From CAZISM01 sp964541895 (GTDB lineage: Bacteria; Zhuqueibacterota; Zhuqueibacteria; Residuimicrobiales; Residuimicrobiaceae), in contig CAZISM010000116.1 of NCBI GenBank assembly GCA_964541895.1, forward strand, positions 1-16,368: a stretch of 16,368 nt of DNA, in the 5' to 3' direction. The notes beneath the pieces were generated by a model that saw nothing but the letters and a program-made list of their open reading frames with translations, was not told the DNA's origin and did not search any database. A program made the position numbers and the translations under genes. Of the stretch, positions 6,453 to 12,956 are shown one piece after another. Positions within the stretch are counted from its first letter, which is position 1; every line of letters starts with the position of its first letter.

Positions 6453-7757
6453 CTATTCCATTAACGCCTCTTTAAATGCCAGCAACGCCCGCAGTCGCGC
6501 TGATTTGTGTTCCACGATCGGCGCCGTATACTCTGGGGTACCCACCTCCGGCACCCATTTCAGCACATACGTTTTATCAGCGTCGAATTTTTTCGCCTGG
6601 ATGTCGGGATTAAAGACGCGAAAATAAGGCGCGGCATCGCAACCGCAGCCGGCTGACCACTGCCAGTTGCCGTTGTTGGCAGCCAGATCGAAATCCAGCA
6701 GCCGGTCGGCAAAGTATTTTTCCCCCCAGCGCCAATCAATGAGCAGATGCTTGGCAAGAAAGCTTGCGGTCACCATGCGGACGCGGTTGTGCATGAACCC
6801 GGTGGCGTTCAACTCGCGCATGCCGGCGTCCACCAGCGGATAGCCGGTGTGGCCGCTGCACCAGGCGCTAAACAGCGCTTCGTCGTTATGCCAGCGAATG
6901 TTAGCATACGCTTTCTTGAACGGACCGTCCACCACATGGGGAAAGTGATATAAAATCTGCATAAAAAATTCACGCCAGATGAGTTCGTTCACCCAGGTCT
7001 CGTTGAGCAGCATGCCCCTGGCCACCAGATCGCGAATGCTCACAGTACCAAAACGGAGATGCAAACCCAAACGGGTCGTGCCGGCCAGCGCCGGATAATC
7101 GCGGGTTTTGTCATAATCGGCCACGATCTCTTCCGGGAGCTCAGCCGACGGAAACAGCATGGAGCTTTTCCTGAAACCGATGTCAGCTAAAGACGGCAGC
7201 GCAAAGGGCTTTCTCTTTAGGAAAGAAGAAAAGGCCCTGTCCGTTGCAAACGGCGCCAGATGGTGCGGTCGCAGCAGGCTGCGCCATTTTTTTGCATAAG
7301 GCGTAAACACCGTATAAGGAGAGCCGTCGTCCTTGCACACCTCCGCCTGGTCAAAAACAACCTGATCTTTATACTCGTGTAATGGAATGCCATGTTCTTT
7401 CAACAATCCGGCCACCGCTTCATCACGTTGACGGGCTTGCGGTTCGTAATCGCGATTCAGATACACCGCGGTCACATTGAACTCGGCCAGCAGCCCTTGC
7501 CAGACCGGCAGCGGCCGGCCGTAACGGACCAGCAGCGATGACCCCATGGCCGTCAACCGTTCCTGCAGTTTGACCAGCGTCTGATGAATGAAATCAACCC
7601 GCGCATCATCCCCGGCCAACGGATCGAGAATGTCCCGATCAAAAATGAACAGCGGCAACACCGGCTGGCCGGCCTGCAGGCTGTGCCAGAGCCCGCAATT
7701 GTCCTCCAGCCGCAGATCGCGGCGAAACCAGAATACGACGACAGGAAATTTGCTCAT
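6453..7757 (-). CDS. phrB: Deoxyribodipyrimidine photolyase (class I cryptochrome/photolyase family)
   Basis: The product uses light captured by FAD, and usually a second antenna pigment, to split UV-induced cyclobutane pyrimidine dimers in DNA. The 434-residue protein starts FPVVVFWFRRDLRLEDN, the hallmark of the N-terminal alpha/beta photolyase domain (about residues 1-130). The C-terminal helical FAD-binding domain includes RLGLHLRFGTVSIRDL, WVNELIWREFFMQILYHFP, GHTGYPLVDAGMRELNATGFMHNRVRM and NNGNWQWSAGCGCDAAPYFRVFNP (Asn361 onward), and it ends with KKFDADKTYVLKWVPE. These match CPD photolyases rather than 6-4 or DASH types as far as can be judged by eye. The length is slightly below E. 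coli PhrB (about 470). The start ATG has only a weak upstream AGG. The antenna cofactor cannot be deduced. Confidence 0.93.
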   Translation of the reverse strand: MSKFPVVVFWFRRDLRLEDNCGLWHSLQAGQPVLPLFIFDRDILDPLAGDDARVDFIHQTLVKLQERLTAMGSSLLVRYGRPLPVWQGLLAEFNVTAVYLNRDYEPQARQRDEAVAGLLKEHGIPLHEYKDQVVFDQAEVCKDDGSPYTVFTPYAKKWRSLLRPHHLAPFATDRAFSSFLKRKPFALPSLADIGFRKSSMLFPSAELPEEIVADYDKTRDYPALAGTTRLGLHLRFGTVSIRDLVARGMLLNETWVNELIWREFFMQILYHFPHVVDGPFKKAYANIRWHNDEALFSAWCSGHTGYPLVDAGMRELNATGFMHNRVRMVTASFLAKHLLIDWRWGEKYFADRLLDFDLAANNGNWQWSAGCGCDAAPYFRVFNPDIQAKKFDADKTYVLKWVPEVGTPEYTAPIVEHKSARLRALLAFKEALME

Positions 7758-7777
7758 GTATTGGCCTGATTTTTTTT

Positions 7778-7806
7778 AATATACATTGCGCTGGAGGTTT
7801 TTTGAA
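7778..7806 (-). promoter_or_regulatory. Possible promoter for the photolyase gene
   Basis: Read on the minus strand, TTCAAA (7806-7801) and TATATT (7783-7778) are separated by 17 bp. The -10 box is good and the -35 box is partial. Transcription would start near 7771, leaving a very short leader of about 14 bases before the ATG at 7757. Confidence 0.4.
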
Positions 7807-7865
7807 CCACGGCGATTCCAAAATAGATTGATAAACGAAAATCAAGCGCGAATAACGCCAATGCA

Positions 7866-7888
7866 CTCGAATTGATTTTCAAATCGAG
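7866..7888. repeat. Short inverted repeat in the phrB-gcvP spacer
   Basis: CTCGAATTG (7866-7874) pairs with CAAATCGAG (7880-7888) over a 5-base loop with one mismatch. It is part of the 278-bp non-coding stretch 7758-8035. That stretch also holds AACCACGG (7805-7812) and a near-complementary CCGTGATT about 95 bp later, which resemble the ends of a degenerate intergenic element. No function is assigned. Confidence 0.35.
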
Positions 7889-7927
7889 GCAACTTTTTCA
7901 GTGTGTTCCGTGATTAATAAACCAGAA

Positions 7928-7964
7928 CAATTAAAATGGCCGTATCTGGTTCTGATACGGCCAT
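7928..7964 (-). terminator. Intrinsic terminator of gcvP
   Basis: ATGGCCGTATC (7936-7946) and GATACGGCCAT (7954-7964) are perfect 11-bp arms around a 7-base loop. On the minus strand the stem is followed by TTTTAATTG. It lies about 70 bp beyond the gcvP stop, in the right orientation to end that transcript before the photolyase gene. Confidence 0.8.
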
Positions 7965-8007
7965 GTTAACAGTTAAAAAATCAGTCCATATTTCCAGCGA
8001 TTGCCAT

Positions 8008-8034
8008 CATCCTGTCAATCCTGTTCATCCAGTC
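8008..8034. repeat. Three 9-bp tandem units beside the gcvP stop
   Basis: CATCCTGTC, AATCCTGTT and CATCCAGTC follow each other without spacing at 8008-8034, one base from the gcvP stop codon. The units share ATCC-GT. Sequences of the form ATCCTGTNAATCCTGTT are, as I recall, widespread in spacers of environmental bacterial genomes, but I cannot check this here. Confidence 0.6.
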
Positions 8035-8035
8035 T

Positions 8036-10894
8036 TTATTCTTCGTACGCCTCAATCGGCGGACAGGTGCAGATCACGTTGCGGTCGCCATAGGTATTGT
8101 CGATGCGCGCCACCGCCGGCCAGAATTTGTGCTCGCGCAAATACGCCACAGCATAGGCCGCCTGTTCGCGCGGGTAAGCATGCTTCCAGTCGTTGGCGCT
8201 GACCTCGGCCGCCGTGTGCGGCGCCATCTTTAACGGATTGTCCTGATCACTGATTTTGCCGTTCGCCACCTCCTCTATTTCCTTGCGAATCGCCAGCAAC
8301 GCCTCGCAGAACCGATCCAGTTCCGCCTTGTCTTCGCTTTCGGTCGGTTCCACCATAATCGAATCGTGCACCGGGAACGACACGGTCGGCGCGTGAAAGC
8401 CGTAATCCATCAACCGCTTGGCCACGTCCTCTGCTTCCACTTTGAAGGCTTTGAAGGGTTTGAGATCGAAAATCATCTCATGAGCCACGCGACCCTTCTC
8501 GCCGGTGTACAGTACCTTGTAATCCTTCTCCAGTCGCGATTTGATGTAGTTGGCATTGAGAATGGCATAAGCCGTAGCCTGCTGCAGACCTGCCGTGCCC
8601 ATCATTTTGATATAGGCATGAGAGATGAGCAGAATGCTGGCGCTGCCCCAGGGCGTGGCACAGACCGCCGGAATGGATTTGTTGCCGCCCAGGTTCACCA
8701 CCGGATGGCCCGGTAAAAACGGCGTCAAATGTTTGGCCACGCAGATGGGACCCATGCCTGGACCGCCGCCACCGTGAGGAATGGAAAAAGTCTTGTGCAG
8801 ATTAATATGACAGACATCGGCGCCGATCGCAGCCGGACTGGTATAACCGACCTGTGCGTTCATATTGGCGCCATCCATATAGACCTGGCCGCCATGCCCA
8901 TGCACGATGTCGCAGATCTCTTTGATGCGCTCTTCGAACACGCCGTGGGTGGAGGGATAGGTGACCATAAGCGCCGACAAAGTCTCTTTGTACTTGGTCG
9001 CCTTTTCGCTCAGATCGTTGACGTCGATGTTGCCGCGCTCGTCGCACGCCACCACCACCACATTCATGCCGGCCATCACCGCCGAAGCCGGGTTGGTGCC
9101 GTGCGCCGACGACGGGATGAGCACCACGTTGCGCTGCGCTTGACCGCGGTAATGATGAAAAGCGCGAATAACCAGCAAACCGGTCAGTTCGCCCTGCGCG
9201 CCGGAATTGGGCTGCAGCGAACAGGCATCAAAGCCGGTGATGGCGCACAAGGCCTGCGACAGTTCGCTGAAAATCTGCTGATAGCCCTGCGCCTGCTCGG
9301 CCGGCACAAAGGGATGGATGCGGCTGAATTCCGGCCGACTGAGCGCCAGCATCTCGGTGCAGGCGTTCAGCTTCATGGTGCAGGAACCCAGCGGAATCAT
9401 GGAGGTCGTGAGAGAAAGATCCTTGTTCTCCAGTCGCTTGAGGAAACGCACCATTTTGTGCTCGGAACGATAACGCTGGAACACCTCATGAGTGAGAAAA
9501 GCCGAGGTGCGTTGCAGGCCATCGGGAATAGATTTATTTCCTGCAGAGGCGGCAGGAGTTGATTTTCCTTTCACCGTTGCCAACACCTGCAGAATATCGT
9601 CAACGTCTTTGGCGGTCGTTGTTTCATCCAGGCTGATGCCGACGTGGCGCTCGTCGATATAACGGAAATTGATCTGCGCTTTTTCAGCTGCGGTTTTGAT
9701 CCGGCCGCTGTCTGCGGTTTCGATGCAGAGCGTGTCAAAAAAGCCGGTATTTAATTGGGTCAGGCCCAGCGCCTTTACGCCCTGGTCCAGTTTGGCCGCC
9801 AGAGCATTTACCCGGCCGGCGATGGCTTTGATGCCGTCAGCACCGTGCCACACTGCATACATGCCGGCCATGATAGCCAGCAGCGCCTGGGCGGTACAGA
9901 TATTGGAGGTGGCTTTTTCGCGACGAATGTGCTGCTCGCGCGTCTGCAGCGCCATGCGATAGGCGGGATTGCCGTGGCGATCGATGGACACGCCGATGAT
10001 GCGTCCCGGCATCTGTCGTTTGAACTCTTCTTTGCAGGCCATATAGCCGGCGTGAGGTCCGCCATAACCCAGCGGCACGCCGAACCGCTGCGCCGAACCG
10101 ACCGCTACATCCGCACCCAGTTCCCCCGGCGGCGTCAGCAGGGCCAGCGCCAGCAGGTCGGCCGCCATAGCCACAAGAATGCCGGCCTGATGGGCTTTTT
10201 CGATAATGGAACGGGGATCGTTGATCTGCCCTCTGCTGTCCGGATATTGCAGCAGGCAGCCAAACACCTCCGGCCCGAATTCGGCTTTGCTTAAATCAGC
10301 AATGCGCAGTTCGATACCCAGAGGTACTGCCCGCGACTCCAGCACAGCCAGAGTCTGCGGCAGAACGGTTTCGGATACAAGAAACACCTGCGCTTTTGCT
10401 TTTTTGCTGTTGACCCGTTTGAGCATGGTCATGGCTTCGCCGGCGGCCGTGCTTTCGTCCAGCAGCGAAGCGTTGGCGACCGGCATGGCGGTCATGTCAC
10501 AGATCATGGTTTGATAGATCAGCAACGCCTGCAAACGGCCTTGCGAAATTTCAGCCTGATAGGGCGTGTATTGGGTATACCAGCCGGGATTCTCGAAAAT
10601 ATTGCGCAGAATGACGCTGGGGGTGATGGTGTCGTAAAAACCGAGGCCGATGTAGGAACGAAACAGCTTGTTCTGGGCGGCCGTGCCGGCCAGTTCGTTC
10701 ATATAGGCAAATTCTGAAAGCGGTGTCGGCAACGCCGGCGGATTTTGCAGCCGGATGCCAGCCGGTATGGTTTGATCCATCAGTTCCTGCAAAGAGGAAA
10801 CACCGATGGTTTTCAACATGTCTGCTGTTTCTTTCTCATCCGGCCCGATGTGCCGGTTGACAAACGCATTGTGGTCGTGCTCGTTGGTTATCAT
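8036..10894 (-). CDS. gcvP: Glycine dehydrogenase (decarboxylating), one-chain P-protein of the glycine cleavage system
   Basis: GcvP uses pyridoxal phosphate to decarboxylate glycine and passes the aminomethyl group to the lipoyl arm of the H-protein. The 952-residue product is the full one-chain form, with both halves fused (other bacteria split them as gcvPA/gcvPB). The N-terminal half begins FVNRHIGPDEKETADML and includes YTPYQAEISQGRLQALLIYQTMICDMTAMPVANASLLDE and SVDRHG-like SIDRHGNPAYRMALQTREQHIRR. The C-terminal half has MIPLGSCTMKLNA and the cofactor site CHINLHKTFSIPHGGGGPGMGPI, where Lys701 is the expected Schiff-base lysine. The late HDSIMVEPTESE motif is also intact. AAGGGA lies 6 bases before the ATG. 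gcvT and gcvH are not next to it, so they must be elsewhere. The upstream spacer is shared with a divergent gene. Confidence 0.97.
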   Translation of the reverse strand: MITNEHDHNAFVNRHIGPDEKETADMLKTIGVSSLQELMDQTIPAGIRLQNPPALPTPLSEFAYMNELAGTAAQNKLFRSYIGLGFYDTITPSVILRNIFENPGWYTQYTPYQAEISQGRLQALLIYQTMICDMTAMPVANASLLDESTAAGEAMTMLKRVNSKKAKAQVFLVSETVLPQTLAVLESRAVPLGIELRIADLSKAEFGPEVFGCLLQYPDSRGQINDPRSIIEKAHQAGILVAMAADLLALALLTPPGELGADVAVGSAQRFGVPLGYGGPHAGYMACKEEFKRQMPGRIIGVSIDRHGNPAYRMALQTREQHIRREKATSNICTAQALLAIMAGMYAVWHGADGIKAIAGRVNALAAKLDQGVKALGLTQLNTGFFDTLCIETADSGRIKTAAEKAQINFRYIDERHVGISLDETTTAKDVDDILQVLATVKGKSTPAASAGNKSIPDGLQRTSAFLTHEVFQRYRSEHKMVRFLKRLENKDLSLTTSMIPLGSCTMKLNACTEMLALSRPEFSRIHPFVPAEQAQGYQQIFSELSQALCAITGFDACSLQPNSGAQGELTGLLVIRAFHHYRGQAQRNVVLIPSSAHGTNPASAVMAGMNVVVVACDERGNIDVNDLSEKATKYKETLSALMVTYPSTHGVFEERIKEICDIVHGHGGQVYMDGANMNAQVGYTSPAAIGADVCHINLHKTFSIPHGGGGPGMGPICVAKHLTPFLPGHPVVNLGGNKSIPAVCATPWGSASILLISHAYIKMMGTAGLQQATAYAILNANYIKSRLEKDYKVLYTGEKGRVAHEMIFDLKPFKAFKVEAEDVAKRLMDYGFHAPTVSFPVHDSIMVEPTESEDKAELDRFCEALLAIRKEIEEVANGKISDQDNPLKMAPHTAAEVSANDWKHAYPREQAAYAVAYLREHKFWPAVARIDNTYGDRNVICTCPPIEAYEE

Positions 10895-10974
10895 AGTTAT
10901 TCCCTTGCTTTGTTATTTTTCAGCTTTTTAAATTACTCAAAAAAAAACAGAAAACCATGTAAAAATTTAGTTCC

Positions 10975-11003
10975 TTGACTCTTAACTGTTTGTGCAGTAT
11001 TTT
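10975..11003 (+). promoter_or_regulatory. Sigma-70-type promoter for the TIM-barrel gene
   Basis: TTGACT (10975-10980) and TATTTT (10998-11003) are spaced by 17 bp, the same layout as the secD promoter. The expected start is near 11010, giving a leader of about 40 bases. It lies in the 154-bp divergent spacer with gcvP; I see no equally good minus-strand promoter there. Confidence 0.6.
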
Positions 11004-11048
11004 TTAAACTAACAGGGATGATGGTTTGATCTATTTTCGAGGATCATT

Positions 11049-12008
11049 ATGAAAAATAAATCCGAGCACCTTCAAAGCGGACGGAGGGATTTTATGCGTC
11101 AAACGTTGATGGCCGGCGCCGCCACCGCACTCGTCGGTCGCGCCGCTCTTGCTGAATCCAAATTGCCCGACATCTGCGTCTTTTCCAAGCACCTGCACTG
11201 GCTGGATTATAATGCCAGCGCCCGCTTTGCCGCCGATATCGGCTTTAACGGCCTGGACCTGACCGTGCGACCCAACGGCCACGTGCTGCCGGAAAACGCC
11301 GAACGGGATATCCCGGCTGTCGCCGAAGCAGCCCGCAAAGCCGACATTCGCATCATGATGCTCACCACCGAAATCGACGATGCTGAAAATAAAATCCAGC
11401 AGACGATTTTAAAGACCGCAGCCGCGCTCGGGGTCCCTTACTACCGCATGGCCTGGCTGAAATACGACGAGCAGCTCTCGGTTGAAAAAAATCTGCAACA
11501 GTTCCGCCGCAAGCTGCTGGCTCTGGCCGAGCTGAACGAAAAGCTGGGCATTCGCGGCGCCTACCAGAACCATGCCGGCGCCAACCTGGGTTCGCCGGTG
11601 TGGGACATTGCCCGTTTGCTCAACGACATCAACTCGCCGTGGCTGGGCTGCCAGTACGACATCCGCCACGCGGTCGTGGAAGGCGCCAATGCCTGGCCGC
11701 TGGGCCTGAAACTGGCCGCACCGCACATCAACACGCTGGACATCAAGGATTTTCAGTGGGCCAAAATCAACGGCAAATGGCAGGTGCAGAACGTTGCCCT
11801 GGGTGAAGGCATGGTAGATTTTAAGCGGTTTTTCAAATTGCTCTATCAAGCCGGTGTAAAGAGAGAGACCCCCATCTGTCTCCATTTTGAATACGATCTG
11901 GGCGGCGCTGACAAAGGCGCCAAATCGATCACCGTCGCGCCCGAGGTGGTTAAAAACGCCATGAAACGGGATCTGGCGGTTCTGAAAAGCCTGCTGCAGT
12001 CGGCTTGA
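11049..12008 (+). CDS. Tat-exported sugar phosphate isomerase/epimerase-like TIM-barrel protein
   Basis: The 319-residue protein begins with a twin-arginine signal: SGRRDFMRQTLMAG (Arg12-Arg13), a mildly hydrophobic stretch, and a cleavage-like ALA-E at residues 33-36. The mature part fits the xylose-isomerase-like TIM-barrel family (AP_endonuc_2 fold). Candidate metal ligands sit at strand ends: Glu108 in LTTEID, His175 in YQNHAG, Asp204 and His207 in YDIRH, and Glu281 in HFEYD. Secreted relatives in Bacteroidetes and Planctomycetes are generally annotated as sugar phosphate isomerase/epimerase, but the true substrates are mostly unknown and a phosphorylated sugar is unlikely outside the cytoplasm. 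Tat export fits a protein that folds around a metal first. The start ATG has AGGA 5 bases upstream; the later ATG at residue 16 would lose the RR motif. No sugar transport or catabolic neighbours are present. Confidence 0.82.
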   Translation: MKNKSEHLQSGRRDFMRQTLMAGAATALVGRAALAESKLPDICVFSKHLHWLDYNASARFAADIGFNGLDLTVRPNGHVLPENAERDIPAVAEAARKADIRIMMLTTEIDDAENKIQQTILKTAAALGVPYYRMAWLKYDEQLSVEKNLQQFRRKLLALAELNEKLGIRGAYQNHAGANLGSPVWDIARLLNDINSPWLGCQYDIRHAVVEGANAWPLGLKLAAPHINTLDIKDFQWAKINGKWQVQNVALGEGMVDFKRFFKLLYQAGVKRETPICLHFEYDLGGADKGAKSITVAPEVVKNAMKRDLAVLKSLLQSA

Positions 12009-12719
12009 TTACGGCGCCATTCGGCCTGTATACCCCATAGCGCTGAACAGCCCCTGCAGGTCGCGATCGGGTTCGGAATAGACGCGCACCAATTCATTTG
12101 TAAACGGCTGGCAAAAGGCAAGCACAACGGCGTGCAATAAAAGTCGATGGCTGTGCAACTGCTCGCGAAACAGCCGGTTGTGCCGGCCATCGCCATAGTT
12201 AACATCACCGATAATGGGATGGCGCAGATGGGCCATGTGCCGCCGCAGCTGATGCCGCCGGCCGGTGCGCAGCGTCAATTCGACGATCGTATAGCGGGCC
12301 GTGGCATGGCGACCGTCGGATATCGGCAATTCGGCGAAATAGAGACTGCGATAGTGCGTGACCGCCTCCTGGTGCTGGTCAGGCTGTTCCAGCTTGCGCA
12401 ACGGATAATCGACGGCGCCGGATTCCGGCAGCCAGCCGCGCACCACGGCGACATATTTTTTCATCGTCTCGGCCGCTTGCCACTGTTGCATCACGGCCCG
12501 CGCCGCCTCTGGTGAACGGGCGAACAGCAGCCCCCCGGAGGTGGCGCGATCGAGCCGGTGCACCGGCCATAGCCGCGCTCCCACCTGATCCCGCACCATG
12601 GAGAGGGCGCTGTGCCGTTCGCCGGACAGTCCGCTGCGATGGACGAACAAACCGCAGGGCTTGGTCACGGCGATATAATGATCGTCGGTATAGATAACGG
12701 GTAACGTATTCTGCTCCAA
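12009..12719 (-). CDS. truC: tRNA pseudouridine synthase, TruC-like (RluA family)
   Basis: TruC converts uridine 65 in the acceptor stem of certain tRNAs to pseudouridine. The 236-residue product has the RluA-family core: IAVTKPCGLFVHRSG, then the catalytic motif VHRLDRATSGGLL with Asp57, KKYVAVVRGWL, and LTLRTGRRHQLRRHMAHLRHPIIGDVNYGD. The HQLRRH...HLRHPIIGD segment and AVTHYRSL match E. coli TruC closely, which is why I prefer it to RluA, RluC or RluD; no S4 domain is present. The start is a TTG at 12719-12717. The frame is closed by TAA at 12731-12729 just upstream, and no nearby in-frame ATG exists before the conserved VIYTDD region. No clear Shine-Dalgarno sequence precedes the TTG. Its stop codon abuts the stop of the convergent TIM-barrel gene with no spacer. 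Confidence 0.87.
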   Translation of the reverse strand: MEQNTLPVIYTDDHYIAVTKPCGLFVHRSGLSGERHSALSMVRDQVGARLWPVHRLDRATSGGLLFARSPEAARAVMQQWQAAETMKKYVAVVRGWLPESGAVDYPLRKLEQPDQHQEAVTHYRSLYFAELPISDGRHATARYTIVELTLRTGRRHQLRRHMAHLRHPIIGDVNYGDGRHNRLFREQLHSHRLLLHAVVLAFCQPFTNELVRVYSEPDRDLQGLFSAMGYTGRMAP

Positions 12720-12751
12720 ATGGATGGTTTAATCTAGCAATATTTTTTGTA

Positions 12752-12776
12752 ACCGCCAATATTCTTCAGCGGCGGT
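12752..12776. repeat. Inverted repeat upstream of truC
   Basis: ACCGCC (12752-12757) and GGCGGT (12771-12776) can form a short GC-rich stem over a 13-base loop. It lies in the expected truC leader on the minus strand, and on the plus strand it is followed by AATTTTC. It could be an operator half-site pair or a weak terminator; the evidence is thin. Confidence 0.3.
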
Positions 12777-12784
12777 AATTTTCA

Positions 12785-12813
12785 TTGCTTTTTATATCCC
12801 GTTTTGATATTAT
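12785..12813 (+). promoter_or_regulatory. Promoter-like element upstream of the orphan terminator
   Basis: TTGCTT (12785-12790) and TATTAT (12808-12813) are 17 bp apart on the plus strand. Initiation would fall near 12820, about 80 bases before the strong terminator at 12865-12903. It could drive a short RNA or be the main promoter of the protease gene with an attenuated leader. Confidence 0.45.
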
Positions 12814-12864
12814 GCAGTATGAAAACAACATCGGCACATTTTTGTACCAGGCTGAGTGATTTCC

Positions 12865-12903
12865 AAGGGCGTGAGGCAAGATTTTCGGTCTCATGCCCTT
12901 TTT
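12865..12903 (+). terminator. Strong intrinsic terminator with no annotated gene upstream
   Basis: AAGGGCGTGAG (12865-12875) pairs with CTCATGCCCTT (12890-12900) over a 14-base loop, with 10 Watson-Crick pairs and one G-U pair. TTTATTA follows directly. The T-tail is only on the plus strand, so it ends plus-strand transcription, yet the only nearby gene upstream (truC) reads away on the minus strand. It therefore terminates either a small RNA or the leader of the downstream protease gene. Confidence 0.75.
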
Positions 12904-12910
12904 ATTACAT

Positions 12911-12916
12911 TTGACA
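12911..12916 (+). promoter_or_regulatory. Consensus -35 box before the protease gene
   Basis: TTGACA is a perfect -35 hexamer just after the terminator. No convincing -10 lies 16-18 bp on (AATGTC at the 17-bp position), so a second promoter for the protease is possible but weak. Confidence 0.25.
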
Positions 12917-12956
12917 GTTAATTAGCTAGCAAAAATGTCAGCACGGGGAGGTTGTT

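Noticed and set aside
7936..7964. Perfect 11-bp palindrome as an operator or recombination site
   Set aside because: Its place after the gcvP stop and the TTTT tail on the minus strand fit an intrinsic terminator better.
8008..8034. Three 9-bp repeats as a CRISPR or iteron array
   Set aside because: The units are contiguous without spacers, only three in number and imperfect, and no cas or replication gene is nearby.
8729..9562. Plus-strand open frame of 277 codons inside gcvP
   Set aside because: It lies antisense to a complete and well-conserved gcvP, with no domain and no plausible start signal.
12819..12917. Small plus-strand frame, 31 residues, starting MKTTSAHFCTR
   Set aside because: It has no Shine-Dalgarno, would start at the predicted transcription start, and its second half is the terminator stem. 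The non-coding explanation is simpler.
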